DNA of 10,202 nt from Parcubacteria group bacterium (lineage in GTDB: Bacteria > Patescibacteriota > Minisyncoccia > UBA6257 > JACRHY01). Positions 1 through 5,905 of this stretch are shown here, one piece after another. Below the pieces are notes generated by a model, which had not been told where the DNA came from, searched no databases, and was given only the letters and a program-made list of their open reading frames with translations. The DNA lies in the NCBI GenBank assembly GCA_016215765.1, contig JACRHY010000003.1:1-10202 (forward strand), written 5' to 3'. Positions within the stretch are counted from its first letter, which is position 1; each line of letters opens with the position of its first letter. A program made the translations under genes and the position numbers.

Positions 1-251
1 ATCAGAAATGCAAGGAGTGTTTTTTCTTTCGGGGTTGCTGGCGTACTCGCCAGTGCGTGGGGCTTCGGTTCATTCGTCCAGTTTCCGCTCGAAAAAGGTT
101 CGCGCAAGGTGTAAAATATCACCGCAGTTGATCTGTGCCCCAAAAAGTGGACACGGGTACGGATCACCCGCCAGAAGAACTCGGGGCGGGGTTCATTTTA
201 ATATGGCCGACGCGACAATCGCCGGCTTTTTCGTCGCCAGTTAAAAATTTA
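1..251. other. Left-edge stretch without a convincing gene
   Basis: No open frame here has a credible ribosome site or a recognisable protein. A 78-codon frame (8-244) reads as low-information sequence and I do not call it. A perfect 6-bp hairpin lies at 38-53 (CTGGCG, loop TACT, CGCCAG) with no T-run on either side, so it is not a terminator. Positions 125-225 look like insertion-sequence end material and are listed separately. The gene-bearing sequence begins with the promoter at 252. Confidence 0.6.
125..225. mobile_element. Possible degraded insertion-sequence end
   Basis: The stretch contains TGTGCCCCAAAAAGTGGACA (133-152) and, further on, GGGGTTCATTTTAATATGGC. Phrases of this kind (CCCCAAAAAGTGGACA; GGGGTTCATTTT followed by a GACGCGACA-like end) resemble the terminal repeats of IS21- or IS3-type elements as I remember them. 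No transposase frame, paired inverted repeat or target duplication is visible in the window, so at most this is a remnant or the edge of an element lying to the left. The assignment rests on motif resemblance only. Confidence 0.3.
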
Positions 252-280
252 TTGACAAAAGACCGATAAAATTTTATTCT
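252..280 (+). promoter_or_regulatory. Sigma70-type promoter for the 382 gene
   Basis: TTGACA at 252-257 is a perfect -35 consensus. A 17-base spacer separates it from TATTCT at 275-280 (four of six matches to TATAAT). Transcription would start near 287, leaving a leader of about 95 bases before the ATG at 382. It is the only promoter in the window with a consensus -35. Confidence 0.7.
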
Positions 281-291
281 TTTAACAGTTC

Positions 292-376
292 GCGGATGGG
301 AATTGAAGTCCGTCCGCCTTGACCAAACCATCCCGCAAAGAGCGGGACCTGCCGAAAGCAGAGAAAACAAAGGAGG
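292..376 (+). promoter_or_regulatory. Structured 5' leader with two hairpins and Shine-Dalgarno
   Basis: Hairpin 1 pairs 292-300 with 309-317 (nine pairs including two G-T wobbles, 8-base loop) and begins about five bases after the predicted transcription start. Hairpin 2 pairs TCCCGC (331-336) with GCGGGA (342-347) around a 5-base loop. The Shine-Dalgarno AGGAGG is at 371-376, five bases before the ATG. CCGCCTT at 314-320 could pair with AAGGAGG at 370-376 at six of seven positions, which would disrupt hairpin 1 and cover the ribosome site. The pairings are read directly from the sequence; a regulatory role is inference. Confidence 0.4.
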
Positions 377-381
377 TTGAG

Positions 382-903
382 ATGCCTTGGGGAATTTTGG
401 CAGTTATCGCGCTCGTCGCCGGCGTAATGGCTCTCTCCGGCAAGTTTAAGGAACACACGCTGATTACCGCCAAGCTGGCGCTCGTCACCGTCGCCTGCTT
501 TTTCGTGTCCCTGGTCGGCGGAATGCCCTTTCCATTTCAATGGGAAGAGAAAGAAAGGGTGGCCATTGCCGAACTGGCAAGGCCAATTGGCGAGCGTGGT
601 GCGTCCAAAGGGTTTTTCGTCGGCGTCGGAGACGATGTTAACGGAAAGCCGTTTTTCCGCTTCCTTCAGGAAAGCGGAGAAGGATATTACCCGGAAAAGC
701 TCAAGAAGAGCGACCGGGTAACCATTCACGAAGAAAATCGGGAGAACGGGATTCTGGTTGTGTTTGAATCCCGATTTTCCAACACCTGGGTTGATGTTTT
801 TTTCTTTAACCCCGGGTGGAAACGGTACGAGCTTCACGTTCCCATCGGGGGCGTGATGAAGGAGTGGCTGGTTCAGCCGCCACTCTATCAAAAGAAGTGC
901 TGA
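382..903 (+). CDS. Hypothetical membrane-anchored protein (173 aa)
   Basis: I do not recognise this protein. The chosen ATG follows AGGAGG (371-376) at five bases, which is far better than an upstream in-frame TTG at 319. Two hydrophobic segments (about residues 3-19 and 29-47) would anchor it in the membrane. The remaining 120 or so residues are charged and soluble-looking, with aromatic stretches such as GEGYYPEKL and WVDVFFFNPGWKRYELHVPI that suggest a beta-rich domain. There is no catalytic motif I can name. It forms a monocistronic unit, with a consensus promoter and structured leader upstream and a strong terminator just after the TGA. The near-consensus promoter and ribosome site suggest good expression. 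Gene reality is well supported; function is unknown. Confidence 0.8.
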   Translation: MPWGILAVIALVAGVMALSGKFKEHTLITAKLALVTVACFFVSLVGGMPFPFQWEEKERVAIAELARPIGERGASKGFFVGVGDDVNGKPFFRFLQESGEGYYPEKLKKSDRVTIHEENRENGILVVFESRFSNTWVDVFFFNPGWKRYELHVPIGGVMKEWLVQPPLYQKKC

Positions 904-908
904 ATCTT

Positions 909-949
909 TCCCCACGCCCGCATTTACGGGGGCGTGGGGATTTATTTTA
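909..949 (+). terminator. Rho-independent terminator after the 382 gene
   Basis: CCCCACGCCC (910-919) pairs perfectly with GGGCGTGGGG (930-939), and T909-A940 adds an eleventh pair. The loop is 10 bases and the T-rich tail TTTATTTTA covers 941-949. The stem starts six bases after the TGA stop. The xfp -10 hexamer begins only four bases after the tail. Confidence 0.9.
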
Positions 950-952
950 AGG

Positions 953-958
953 TATAAT
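953..958 (+). promoter_or_regulatory. -10 element of xfp, predicted leaderless start
   Basis: A perfect TATAAT lies eight bases upstream of the ATG at 967. Transcription should begin around 965-967, on or next to the start codon. No Shine-Dalgarno is present between them. No -35 match is seen at 16-18 base spacing, because that position falls inside the preceding terminator stem. Confidence 0.65.
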
Positions 959-966
959 AAAACGAA

Positions 967-3288
967 ATGAACAAAACGATTGAGAGTATTAAAAAATACG
1001 TCCGCGCCGCCAACTATCTGACCGCCGCCCAGATTTATCTTCAAGACAATTTCCTTCTGAAGCGGCCGCTGGCTTTCGGCGACATCAAACCGCGCCTCTT
1101 GGGACACTGGGGAACCTGCCCGGGCATCAATTTTATTTACGCCAATCTTAATCATTTGATTAAAAAACACCGCCTGCCGACATTGTTCGTTCTTGGCCCG
1201 GGGCACGGTTTCCCCGCTTTGCAGGCCAACTTGTTTCTGGAGGGAACTTTGCAAAAATTTTATCCGGACGCGGAGCGCAACGAAAAAGGCATCGCCCACA
1301 TTTGTGAAAATTTCAGCTGGCCGTACGGATTTCCCAGCCACAGCAATCCCGGCGCGCCGGGGGTAATACTGGAGGGCGGCGAGCTGGGCTACGCTCTCGC
1401 CACCGCCTACGGCGCGGCGCTGGACAATCCCGACTTGCTCGTCGCCTGCGTTGTCGGCGACGGCGAAGCGGAAACCGGCCCGACGGCCGCCGCCTGGCAT
1501 CTCAATAAATTCATTGATCCGAAAAACAACGGCGCGGTTCTGCCGATTCTCCACCTGAACGGCTACAAAATTTCGGGACCGACGATTTTCGGCCGAATGA
1601 GCGATAAGGAACTGCGAATGCTTTTTAGCGGCTACGGCTACCGACCGATCATCGTCAGCGGAAAAAACATTTATCGGGAAATGATCGGCGCGCTGGAGAC
1701 CTCCCGTCGTCTGATCAAAGAAGCGAAAAAAAACGGGCGCGGACGGGCGCCGATGATTATTCTCAAGACCCCGAAGGGCTGGACGGGGATCAAGAAACTG
1801 CGCGGCGAAAAAATAGAGGACAACTGCCTTTCGCACCAAGTCGTCGCGACCAACGCCAAAAGCGATGCCGCAGAACTGAAGGCGGTTGAGGCGTGGCTAA
1901 AATCGTATTGTTTCAACGAACTTTTTGACGCCAAAGACGGATTTGCCGAAGAAATCAACGGGCTTGTTCCGCCGGCAAAACTGCGGATGGGCGAAAACAA
2001 ACGCGCTTACGGCGGAGAAATCCTGCGAGACCTTATTTTGCCCGAACCGGAAAAATTCGCCGAAGACGCGAGCGTTCCGGGAACAGTCGGATCAAGCAGC
2101 ATGAGGCGGGCGGGATTGTATCTGAAAGATGTCTTCCGCTTGAACGCCAAAAATAAAAATTTCCGCCTGATGTCGCCGGACGAGACGTATTCCAACAAGC
2201 TGGACGCCGTTTTCGGAGTTACCAAACGCGCTTTCGTCTGGCCGCTCAAGCCGTGGGATAAAGACATCGCGCCCGACGGTCGGGTGATTGAAATACTCTC
2301 CGAACATTCACTCCAGGGCCTGACGCAGGGATACCTTCTCACCGGCCGCCACGCCGTTTTCGCTTCTTACGAGGCCTTCATCCAAATCGTCGGCAGCATG
2401 GCCGATCAGTACGCCAAATTTCTGAAAGTCGCCCGCGAAATTCCGTGGCGAAAAGAAATATCCTCCCTCAATTACATTCTCACTTCCTCCGGCTGGAGGC
2501 AGGAACACAACGGCTTTTCCCACCAGAATCCGGGATTCATCGGCGATATGCTGGAAAAACGCGGATGCTTCATCAACGTCTACTTTCCGCCGGACGGCAA
2601 CAGCACGCTCGTCGTTTTGGATCATTGCCTGCGTTCCAAAAACGAAATCAACGTCATCGTTGCCGGCAAAACGCTTGAACCGCGCTGGCTGACAATCGCC
2701 GAAGCGCGCCGCGAGCTGGCGAGGGGGCTGATGATTTGGGATTTCGCCGGCAATAAAAATCCCGACATCGTTTTCGCCGGCATCGGCGACTATATGACCA
2801 AAGAAGCGCTGGCGGCGATTGATTATTTGAAAAGAGTTCTTCCGAAAACGCGAGTTCGCTTCGTCAACGTTATGAAACTTTCGGCGCTGGGAGGCATCGG
2901 CGACGCCGATTGCCGGCCGCCCGTTGATTTCAATAAATACTTCACCGCCGACAAGCCGGTCATTTTTAACTTTCACGGCTCTCCCGAAACGCTCGAATCC
3001 ATGCTTACCGGCCAAAAAAATCCGGCGCGTTTCTCCGTCCACGGCTACATTGAAAACGGCTCCACCACCACGCCCTTTGACATGCATGTCCGCAACGAAA
3101 CCAGCCGGTATCATCTGGCGATTGAAGCCCTGCGCCGTCTTTCCGCGAGCGGCCGCCTCGCCGAAAAAAAATCCTCCTCTCTCATAAAAGAATTGGAGGA
3201 AAAATTGCGCGGCCACGCCGAATACATCAAAAAATACGGCGTTGATCCCGAAGAAATAGAAAATTGGGCATGGAAGCGGACAGAATAA
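967..3288 (+). CDS. xfp: Xylulose-5-P/fructose-6-P phosphoketolase
   Basis: This cytosolic thiamine-diphosphate enzyme cleaves xylulose 5-phosphate (and often fructose 6-phosphate) with phosphate, giving acetyl phosphate plus glyceraldehyde 3-phosphate (or erythrose 4-phosphate). Family signatures are plain: GHWGTCPG (residues 46-53), GPGHGFPA (77-84, where many members have GPGHGGPA), the ThDP-binding GDGEAETGP (164-172) and LNGYKISGPT (from 197). The C-terminal half carries the usual EHSLQGLTQGYLLTGRHAVF, SSGWRQEHNGFSHQNPG and VYFPPDGN stretches. At 773 residues it is slightly shorter than typical members (about 790-820) and looks intact. The ATG is set by the TATAAT just upstream and the absence of any ribosome site. 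It lies 61 bases before acetate kinase with no terminator between, so the two probably act as one pathway. Whether it prefers xylulose or fructose phosphate cannot be read from the sequence. Confidence 0.97.
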   Translation: MNKTIESIKKYVRAANYLTAAQIYLQDNFLLKRPLAFGDIKPRLLGHWGTCPGINFIYANLNHLIKKHRLPTLFVLGPGHGFPALQANLFLEGTLQKFYPDAERNEKGIAHICENFSWPYGFPSHSNPGAPGVILEGGELGYALATAYGAALDNPDLLVACVVGDGEAETGPTAAAWHLNKFIDPKNNGAVLPILHLNGYKISGPTIFGRMSDKELRMLFSGYGYRPIIVSGKNIYREMIGALETSRRLIKEAKKNGRGRAPMIILKTPKGWTGIKKLRGEKIEDNCLSHQVVATNAKSDAAELKAVEAWLKSYCFNELFDAKDGFAEEINGLVPPAKLRMGENKRAYGGEILRDLILPEPEKFAEDASVPGTVGSSSMRRAGLYLKDVFRLNAKNKNFRLMSPDETYSNKLDAVFGVTKRAFVWPLKPWDKDIAPDGRVIEILSEHSLQGLTQGYLLTGRHAVFASYEAFIQIVGSMADQYAKFLKVAREIPWRKEISSLNYILTSSGWRQEHNGFSHQNPGFIGDMLEKRGCFINVYFPPDGNSTLVVLDHCLRSKNEINVIVAGKTLEPRWLTIAEARRELARGLMIWDFAGNKNPDIVFAGIGDYMTKEALAAIDYLKRVLPKTRVRFVNVMKLSALGGIGDADCRPPVDFNKYFTADKPVIFNFHGSPETLESMLTGQKNPARFSVHGYIENGSTTTPFDMHVRNETSRYHLAIEALRRLSASGRLAEKKSSSLIKELEEKLRGHAEYIKKYGVDPEEIENWAWKRTE

Positions 3289-3333
3289 TTAGTATCATAT
3301 GAACCGGCGCAATCAAAGGAAGATTTGTATTTT

Positions 3334-3342
3334 TGATAAAAT
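3334..3342 (+). promoter_or_regulatory. Extended -10 promoter of ackA, predicted leaderless
   Basis: TGATAAAAT is an extended -10 (TG at 3334-3335, hexamer TAAAAT at 3337-3342). The ATG at 3350 follows after seven bases, so the transcript would begin at or one base before the start codon. There is no Shine-Dalgarno next to the ATG and no clear -35. With no terminator after xfp, ackA may also be read through from the xfp promoter. Confidence 0.6.
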
Positions 3343-3349
3343 CTAAGTG

Positions 3350-4585
3350 ATGGAAAAATATTTAATCGTAAATTTGGGGAGCGCGTCAAAAAAGTATTCG
3401 CTGTATGAGGATGAGCAACTCTTCGACGAGATTCAGGGCAGGGAGATTTTTCGGGCGCATTTTGAAAAAGAAAACGGCGACTTCGCGGTGACGGAAAATA
3501 TCAGCGAGACAAGCGAGAAAAATAAAATATCGCAAAGCGAATACGAGCATAGCGGCAAAAGATTACGTGACGTTTTGATTTCCAAAAAACTTGTGAAAGA
3601 CGCGGGCGAAATTGCCGCTTTGGGTTTTCGGGTAGTCGCGCCCGGAGAATATTTTGCGAAGACGAGGACGATTGACGCGGAGTATCGCGAGAAATTGAAA
3701 GAAGCGTACGAGATCGCCCCGCTTCACGTTGAAGCGGTTTTGAAAGGAATCGAGGAGTTCGCGAGTATTTTGCCGGATACGCCCATGATCGGAGTTTCCG
3801 ACAGCGCTTTTCACGCGACTATTCCGGAAACGGCCCGGCTCTACGCTTTGCCGGCTGAAGACAGCCGCAAATACGGCGTCTATCGTTACGGTTATCACGG
3901 CATTTCCGTGGCGTCGGTTTTGAATTCAGCGGAAAAAATACTTGGGGGTTTGCCGCCGCGCGTTATTGTTTGCCACCTTGGCAGCGGGTCCAGCGTTACG
4001 GCGATAAAAGACGGGAAAAGCGTTGATACTTCAATGGGATTCACTCCGCTTGAAGGAGTCGCGATGGCGACGCGAAGCGGAGACATTGATCCGGGCGCGC
4101 TGTTTTATCTGGGTAAAAAATTGAACTTGTCTTATGACGAAATGGACGAATATTTAAACCGTAAATGCGGACTCTTGGGATTGTCGGGCGGCAGGGAAAG
4201 CGGCGTCCGCGAATTGCTGGAGCTGGAAAAAAGCGGCGACCCGCAAGCGAAATCGGCGCTGGATGTTTGGGTTTATCGCGTCAAAAAATATATCGGCGCT
4301 TACGCGGCCGCGCTGGGCGGCCTTGATTTGCTGATTTTCACCGCCACCATCGGCGAACGGTCGCCGATAATCCGTTCCCGCGTCTGCGCCGGCTTGGAAT
4401 TCATCGGGCTGGGGGTTGACCGGGAAAAAAACGAACGCCTGACCGGCGCCAAGGGCGGCTTCGGCAAGCTCACCGCAAGCGGCTTTATTGAAAAATGCGA
4501 CGCTCCGGTGAAAATCGCCGTCATTCCGACCGACGAAGCGAAAGAGATCGCCCGCGAAACGAAAGCGGCTCTTTTTTCGGAATAA
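3350..4585 (+). CDS. ackA: Acetate kinase, divergent CPR-type
   Basis: It transfers the phosphoryl group of acetyl phosphate to ADP, giving acetate and ATP, and so completes the energy-yielding branch begun by phosphoketolase. The protein is an ASKHA-fold kinase of 411 residues (usual length about 400). Counterparts of known active-site residues of Methanosarcina acetate kinase are visible: R94 (in FRVVAPGE), H126 (APLHVE), D151 (SDSAFH), H183 (RYGYHG), R242 (ATRSGDIDP) and E396 (PTDEA). The phosphate-binding HLGSGSSVTAI and DTSMGFTPLEG are intact. Several motifs depart from textbook acetate kinases: HRVVHGG is FRVVAPG, APLHNP is APLHVE, and GIGENS is TIGERS. I chose ATG 3350 over the adjacent GTG 3347 because of its distance from the -10. 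A related short-chain acyl kinase is a less likely alternative, given the xfp neighbour. Confidence 0.95.
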   Translation: MEKYLIVNLGSASKKYSLYEDEQLFDEIQGREIFRAHFEKENGDFAVTENISETSEKNKISQSEYEHSGKRLRDVLISKKLVKDAGEIAALGFRVVAPGEYFAKTRTIDAEYREKLKEAYEIAPLHVEAVLKGIEEFASILPDTPMIGVSDSAFHATIPETARLYALPAEDSRKYGVYRYGYHGISVASVLNSAEKILGGLPPRVIVCHLGSGSSVTAIKDGKSVDTSMGFTPLEGVAMATRSGDIDPGALFYLGKKLNLSYDEMDEYLNRKCGLLGLSGGRESGVRELLELEKSGDPQAKSALDVWVYRVKKYIGAYAAALGGLDLLIFTATIGERSPIIRSRVCAGLEFIGLGVDREKNERLTGAKGGFGKLTASGFIEKCDAPVKIAVIPTDEAKEIARETKAALFSE

Positions 4586-4605
4586 AGAGATTCGCACCGC
4601 GCGGC

Positions 4606-4650
4606 ACAAGCCCAATCTTAGGAAGTCCGACTTCCTAAGATTGGGCTTGT
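4606..4650. repeat. 45-bp near-perfect palindrome
   Basis: Two 22-base arms (4606-4627 and 4629-4650) are exact reverse complements around a single central C at 4628. The arms begin ACAAGCCCAATC and end GATTGGGCTTGT. The element starts 20 bases after the ackA stop. It would form a very stable hairpin in RNA, but the next bases (CCGTCGCC) are not T-rich, so it is not a classical intrinsic terminator. It may end or protect the ackA mRNA, or be a copy of a dispersed intergenic repeat. Confidence 0.9.
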
Positions 4651-4656
4651 CCGTCG

Positions 4657-4689
4657 CCTGCCTGCCTGCCTGCCTGCCGGCAGGCAGGC
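4657..4689. repeat. CCTG tandem repeat with 22-bp palindrome
   Basis: Five tandem CCTG units (4657-4676) run into a perfect palindrome (4668-4689) centred on CCGG at 4677-4680, with 11-base arms GCCTGCCTGCC and GGCAGGCAGGC. The element lies seven bases beyond the larger palindrome, between ackA and the next promoter. From memory, GC-rich CCTG/CAGG palindromes of this type recur between genes in Parcubacteria-like genomes. The four-base unit could change copy number by slippage. Confidence 0.85.
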
Positions 4690-4744
4690 TCGCTAAATTC
4701 TAATTTCTTCTATCGTCTCGCTGTAGGAACGCGGAATTTTGTTG

Positions 4745-4780
4745 TATAATCATCAAAGCAACCCAAAACCGCAAAGGAGG
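4745..4780 (+). promoter_or_regulatory. Promoter -10 and Shine-Dalgarno for the 4786 gene
   Basis: A perfect TATAAT (4745-4750) predicts transcription from about 4757 and a leader of about 29 bases. No convincing -35 is seen 16-18 bases upstream. AAAGGAGG ends at 4780, five bases before a GTG codon at 4786. This strong ribosome site is what fixes GTG as the start. Confidence 0.65.
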
Positions 4781-4785
4781 ACGCC

Positions 4786-5169
4786 GTGGACGAACGGCTC
4801 GTGAAAGAAATTGACGAACTTTTCAGGAAAATGGCGATAGAGGCGCTGGGGATAAGCGATATGGGCGCCTTTCGGGAAATATCGCGGCCCCATCTTCTGC
4901 ACCTCAACGAAATACTGGAACGGCTCTCCGCCGAAGAAATGGCGGACGTACTGGGATACGCTCACCAGAAATTCATTGAAGCGACGCCGGAAGCGCTGAC
5001 GCACATTCCCGTCATCGTTTTTTACCGCGATGGCGGCCACGGCTGGGGATATTATCCCAAACCGCCGGACGGTTCCCGCCCTCGGATAATCGCCCAGCTT
5101 TTAAACGTTTCCCAGGACAAAGCCGAATACGGCACGATACTCCGGACTAGCCGGATCTCCCTCAATTGA
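4786..5169 (+). CDS. Hypothetical protein (127 aa)
   Basis: I do not recognise this family. Translation starts at GTG, chosen because AGGAGG (4775-4780) lies five bases upstream and a TATAAT lies a short leader away. The first 70 or so residues are charged and look helical (VKEIDELFRKMAIEAL, EILERLSAEEMADVLGYAHQ). The second half holds a hydrophobic strand followed by HIPVIVFYRDGGHGWGYY, then a proline/arginine stretch. There are no signal peptide, membrane segments or known catalytic motif, so a small cytosolic protein is expected. The gene is monocistronic: its own promoter lies upstream and a terminator begins at its TGA. It could be a small regulator or part of a two-protein complex, but nothing in the sequence shows this. 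Confidence 0.8.
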   Translation: MDERLVKEIDELFRKMAIEALGISDMGAFREISRPHLLHLNEILERLSAEEMADVLGYAHQKFIEATPEALTHIPVIVFYRDGGHGWGYYPKPPDGSRPRIIAQLLNVSQDKAEYGTILRTSRISLN

Positions 5170-5205
5170 ACCTCGGTTATCCACAAGCCGAGGTTTTGTT
5201 TTTTT
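5169..5205 (+). terminator. Rho-independent terminator after the 4786 gene
   Basis: AACCTCGG (5169-5176) pairs perfectly with CCGAGGTT (5188-5195) across an 11-base loop, followed by TTGTTTTTTT (5196-5205). The stem begins on the last base of the TGA stop. This placement supports both the stop codon and the standard genetic code. Confidence 0.9.
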
Positions 5206-5256
5206 GGCATAATGAAACGCGGAACCTTGAAAATCGGCGTCTTTACTCGAGAGGAG
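5205..5256 (+). promoter_or_regulatory. Extended -10 promoter and Shine-Dalgarno for the acyltransferase
   Basis: TGGCATAAT (TG at 5205-5206, hexamer CATAAT at 5208-5213) is an extended -10 placed directly after the preceding terminator's T-run. Transcription would begin near 5220, giving a leader of about 42 bases. GAGGAG at 5251-5256 lies five bases before the ATG at 5262, which fixes that codon as the start over in-frame codons further upstream. Confidence 0.6.
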
Positions 5257-5261
5257 AAACG

Positions 5262-5849
5262 ATGCGAAGTGAAAAAGGATTTCAAAACGGAACGAAGCGG
5301 AATCAAAAAGAAAAGATTGAAATTAAGATAGCCGACAGCGAAAAAGAAATCCGCGGGGCTTTTCGGTTAAGATACGAGGTTTTTATCCAAGAATGCAAAT
5401 TGAGGCCGGCGGAAAATTTCCAGATTCCCGAAGAAAAAAACGGCCACGACGAGAAAGCTGCGCATATTATCGCCGTCGCCGACGGCGAAGTAATCGCCGC
5501 TTTGCGGCTGATTGAAGTCGATGCCAAGACCGCTTTCCAAGGCGCCTTTCGCTACTCCGACGCTTTTGACTTCAGCCAAGCGCTGGGATTTTCGCGGTTG
5601 GCGATCAGGAAGGACTATCGCAGTCGCTACGATATTTTCCCCGAGATGGTCATCTACGCCCACCGTTACGCCGCGGAGCGCGGCTTTCGTTTTTTCTGCG
5701 GCATAATGAGAAAAAAACTAATGGACCTTTTCCGGAGAAAAGAGTGGGATTTTTATTTTCAAAGCGAACCATTCCGGCACGACGATCACCCAACCGTCGC
5801 TTTCATCTTGCCCATTTCCCAAGATAATTTGCGGAAATTAAAAAGATAA
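5262..5849 (+). CDS. GNAT-fold acyltransferase, LuxI/FeeM-like
   Basis: The 195-residue protein looks like an acyltransferase of the GNAT fold, close in layout to acyl-homoserine-lactone synthases (LuxI) and N-acyl amino acid synthases (FeeM), which join an acyl chain to an amino acid or derivative. Supporting residues are R37-x3-F41 in RLRYEVF, D63 in HDEKAAHIIAVADGEVIAAL, R82 in LRLI and SRLAI (111-115), all in the LuxI order. The glutamate that precedes the conserved SR in LuxI is G109 here, so a true homoserine-lactone synthase is doubtful. The first 18 residues are polar and probably disordered. There is no membrane segment. The start is set by GAGGAG at 5251-5256. A terminator follows, then a membrane sensor kinase and receiver protein, which makes a signal-making role tempting but unproven. 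A plain GNAT N-acetyltransferase is the main alternative. Confidence 0.7.
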   Translation: MRSEKGFQNGTKRNQKEKIEIKIADSEKEIRGAFRLRYEVFIQECKLRPAENFQIPEEKNGHDEKAAHIIAVADGEVIAALRLIEVDAKTAFQGAFRYSDAFDFSQALGFSRLAIRKDYRSRYDIFPEMVIYAHRYAAERGFRFFCGIMRKKLMDLFRRKEWDFYFQSEPFRHDDHPTVAFILPISQDNLRKLKR

Positions 5850-5877
5850 GCCCCGCCATGGGGCTGTTTTATTTTTT
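5849..5877 (+). terminator. Rho-independent terminator after the acyltransferase
   Basis: AGCCCC and GGGGCT (about 5849-5865) form a 6-bp stem around a 5-base loop (GCCAT), followed by GTTTTATTTTTTT. The stem overlaps the end of the TAA stop. An ATG at 5858, in frame with the kinase, lies inside this hairpin and is therefore not a likely start. Confidence 0.85.
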
Positions 5878-5886
5878 TAATTATTC

Positions 5887-5892
5887 TATAAT
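5887..5892 (+). promoter_or_regulatory. -10 element of the sensor kinase
   Basis: A perfect TATAAT lies 13 bases before the in-frame ATG at 5906, predicting a leader of only about 6 bases. No Shine-Dalgarno is present. This supports 5906, rather than 5858, as the translation start. No clear -35 or TG extension is seen. Confidence 0.6.
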
Positions 5893-5905
5893 AAATGAAA
5901 AAACA

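Noticed and set aside
8..244. Plus-strand open frame of 78 codons at the left edge
   Set aside because: It has no spaced ribosome site and an unconvincing composition, and it runs through insertion-sequence-like DNA. AAGGAG at 12-17 lies after the ATG, not before it.
319..381. TTG start adding 21 residues to the membrane protein
   Set aside because: There is no ribosome site before it and it covers a leader hairpin. The ATG at 382 has an ideal AGGAGG.
901..903. Possible recoding of TGA as glycine (Gracilibacteria/SR1 code)
   Set aside because: TGA at 901-903 and at 5167-5169 are each followed at once by strong terminators, and the large conserved proteins have no internal TGA. TGA is a stop here.
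274..1839. Long minus-strand open frame of 521 codons
   Set aside because: It lies opposite the 382 gene and the first third of xfp, which are well supported. It crosses the terminator at 909-949, has no ribosome site, and its peptide has no recognisable motif. It is a by-product of codon bias on the other strand.
2308..3216. Minus-strand open frame of 302 codons
   Set aside because: It lies entirely opposite conserved phosphoketolase sequence and has no promoter, ribosome site or family resemblance.
4657..4689. CRISPR-like repetition
   Set aside because: The unit is four bases long with no spacers, and no cas gene is present. It is a simple tandem repeat plus palindrome.
5166..5261. Upstream extension of the acyltransferase by 32 residues
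   Set aside because: It overlaps the terminator of the previous gene and the promoter at 5205-5213. The ATG at 5262 has GAGGAG at five bases.
5858..5905. Upstream in-frame ATG giving 16 extra residues on the sensor kinase
   Set aside because: The codon lies in the loop/stem of the preceding terminator and upstream of the TATAAT at 5887, so it would not be in the main transcript.
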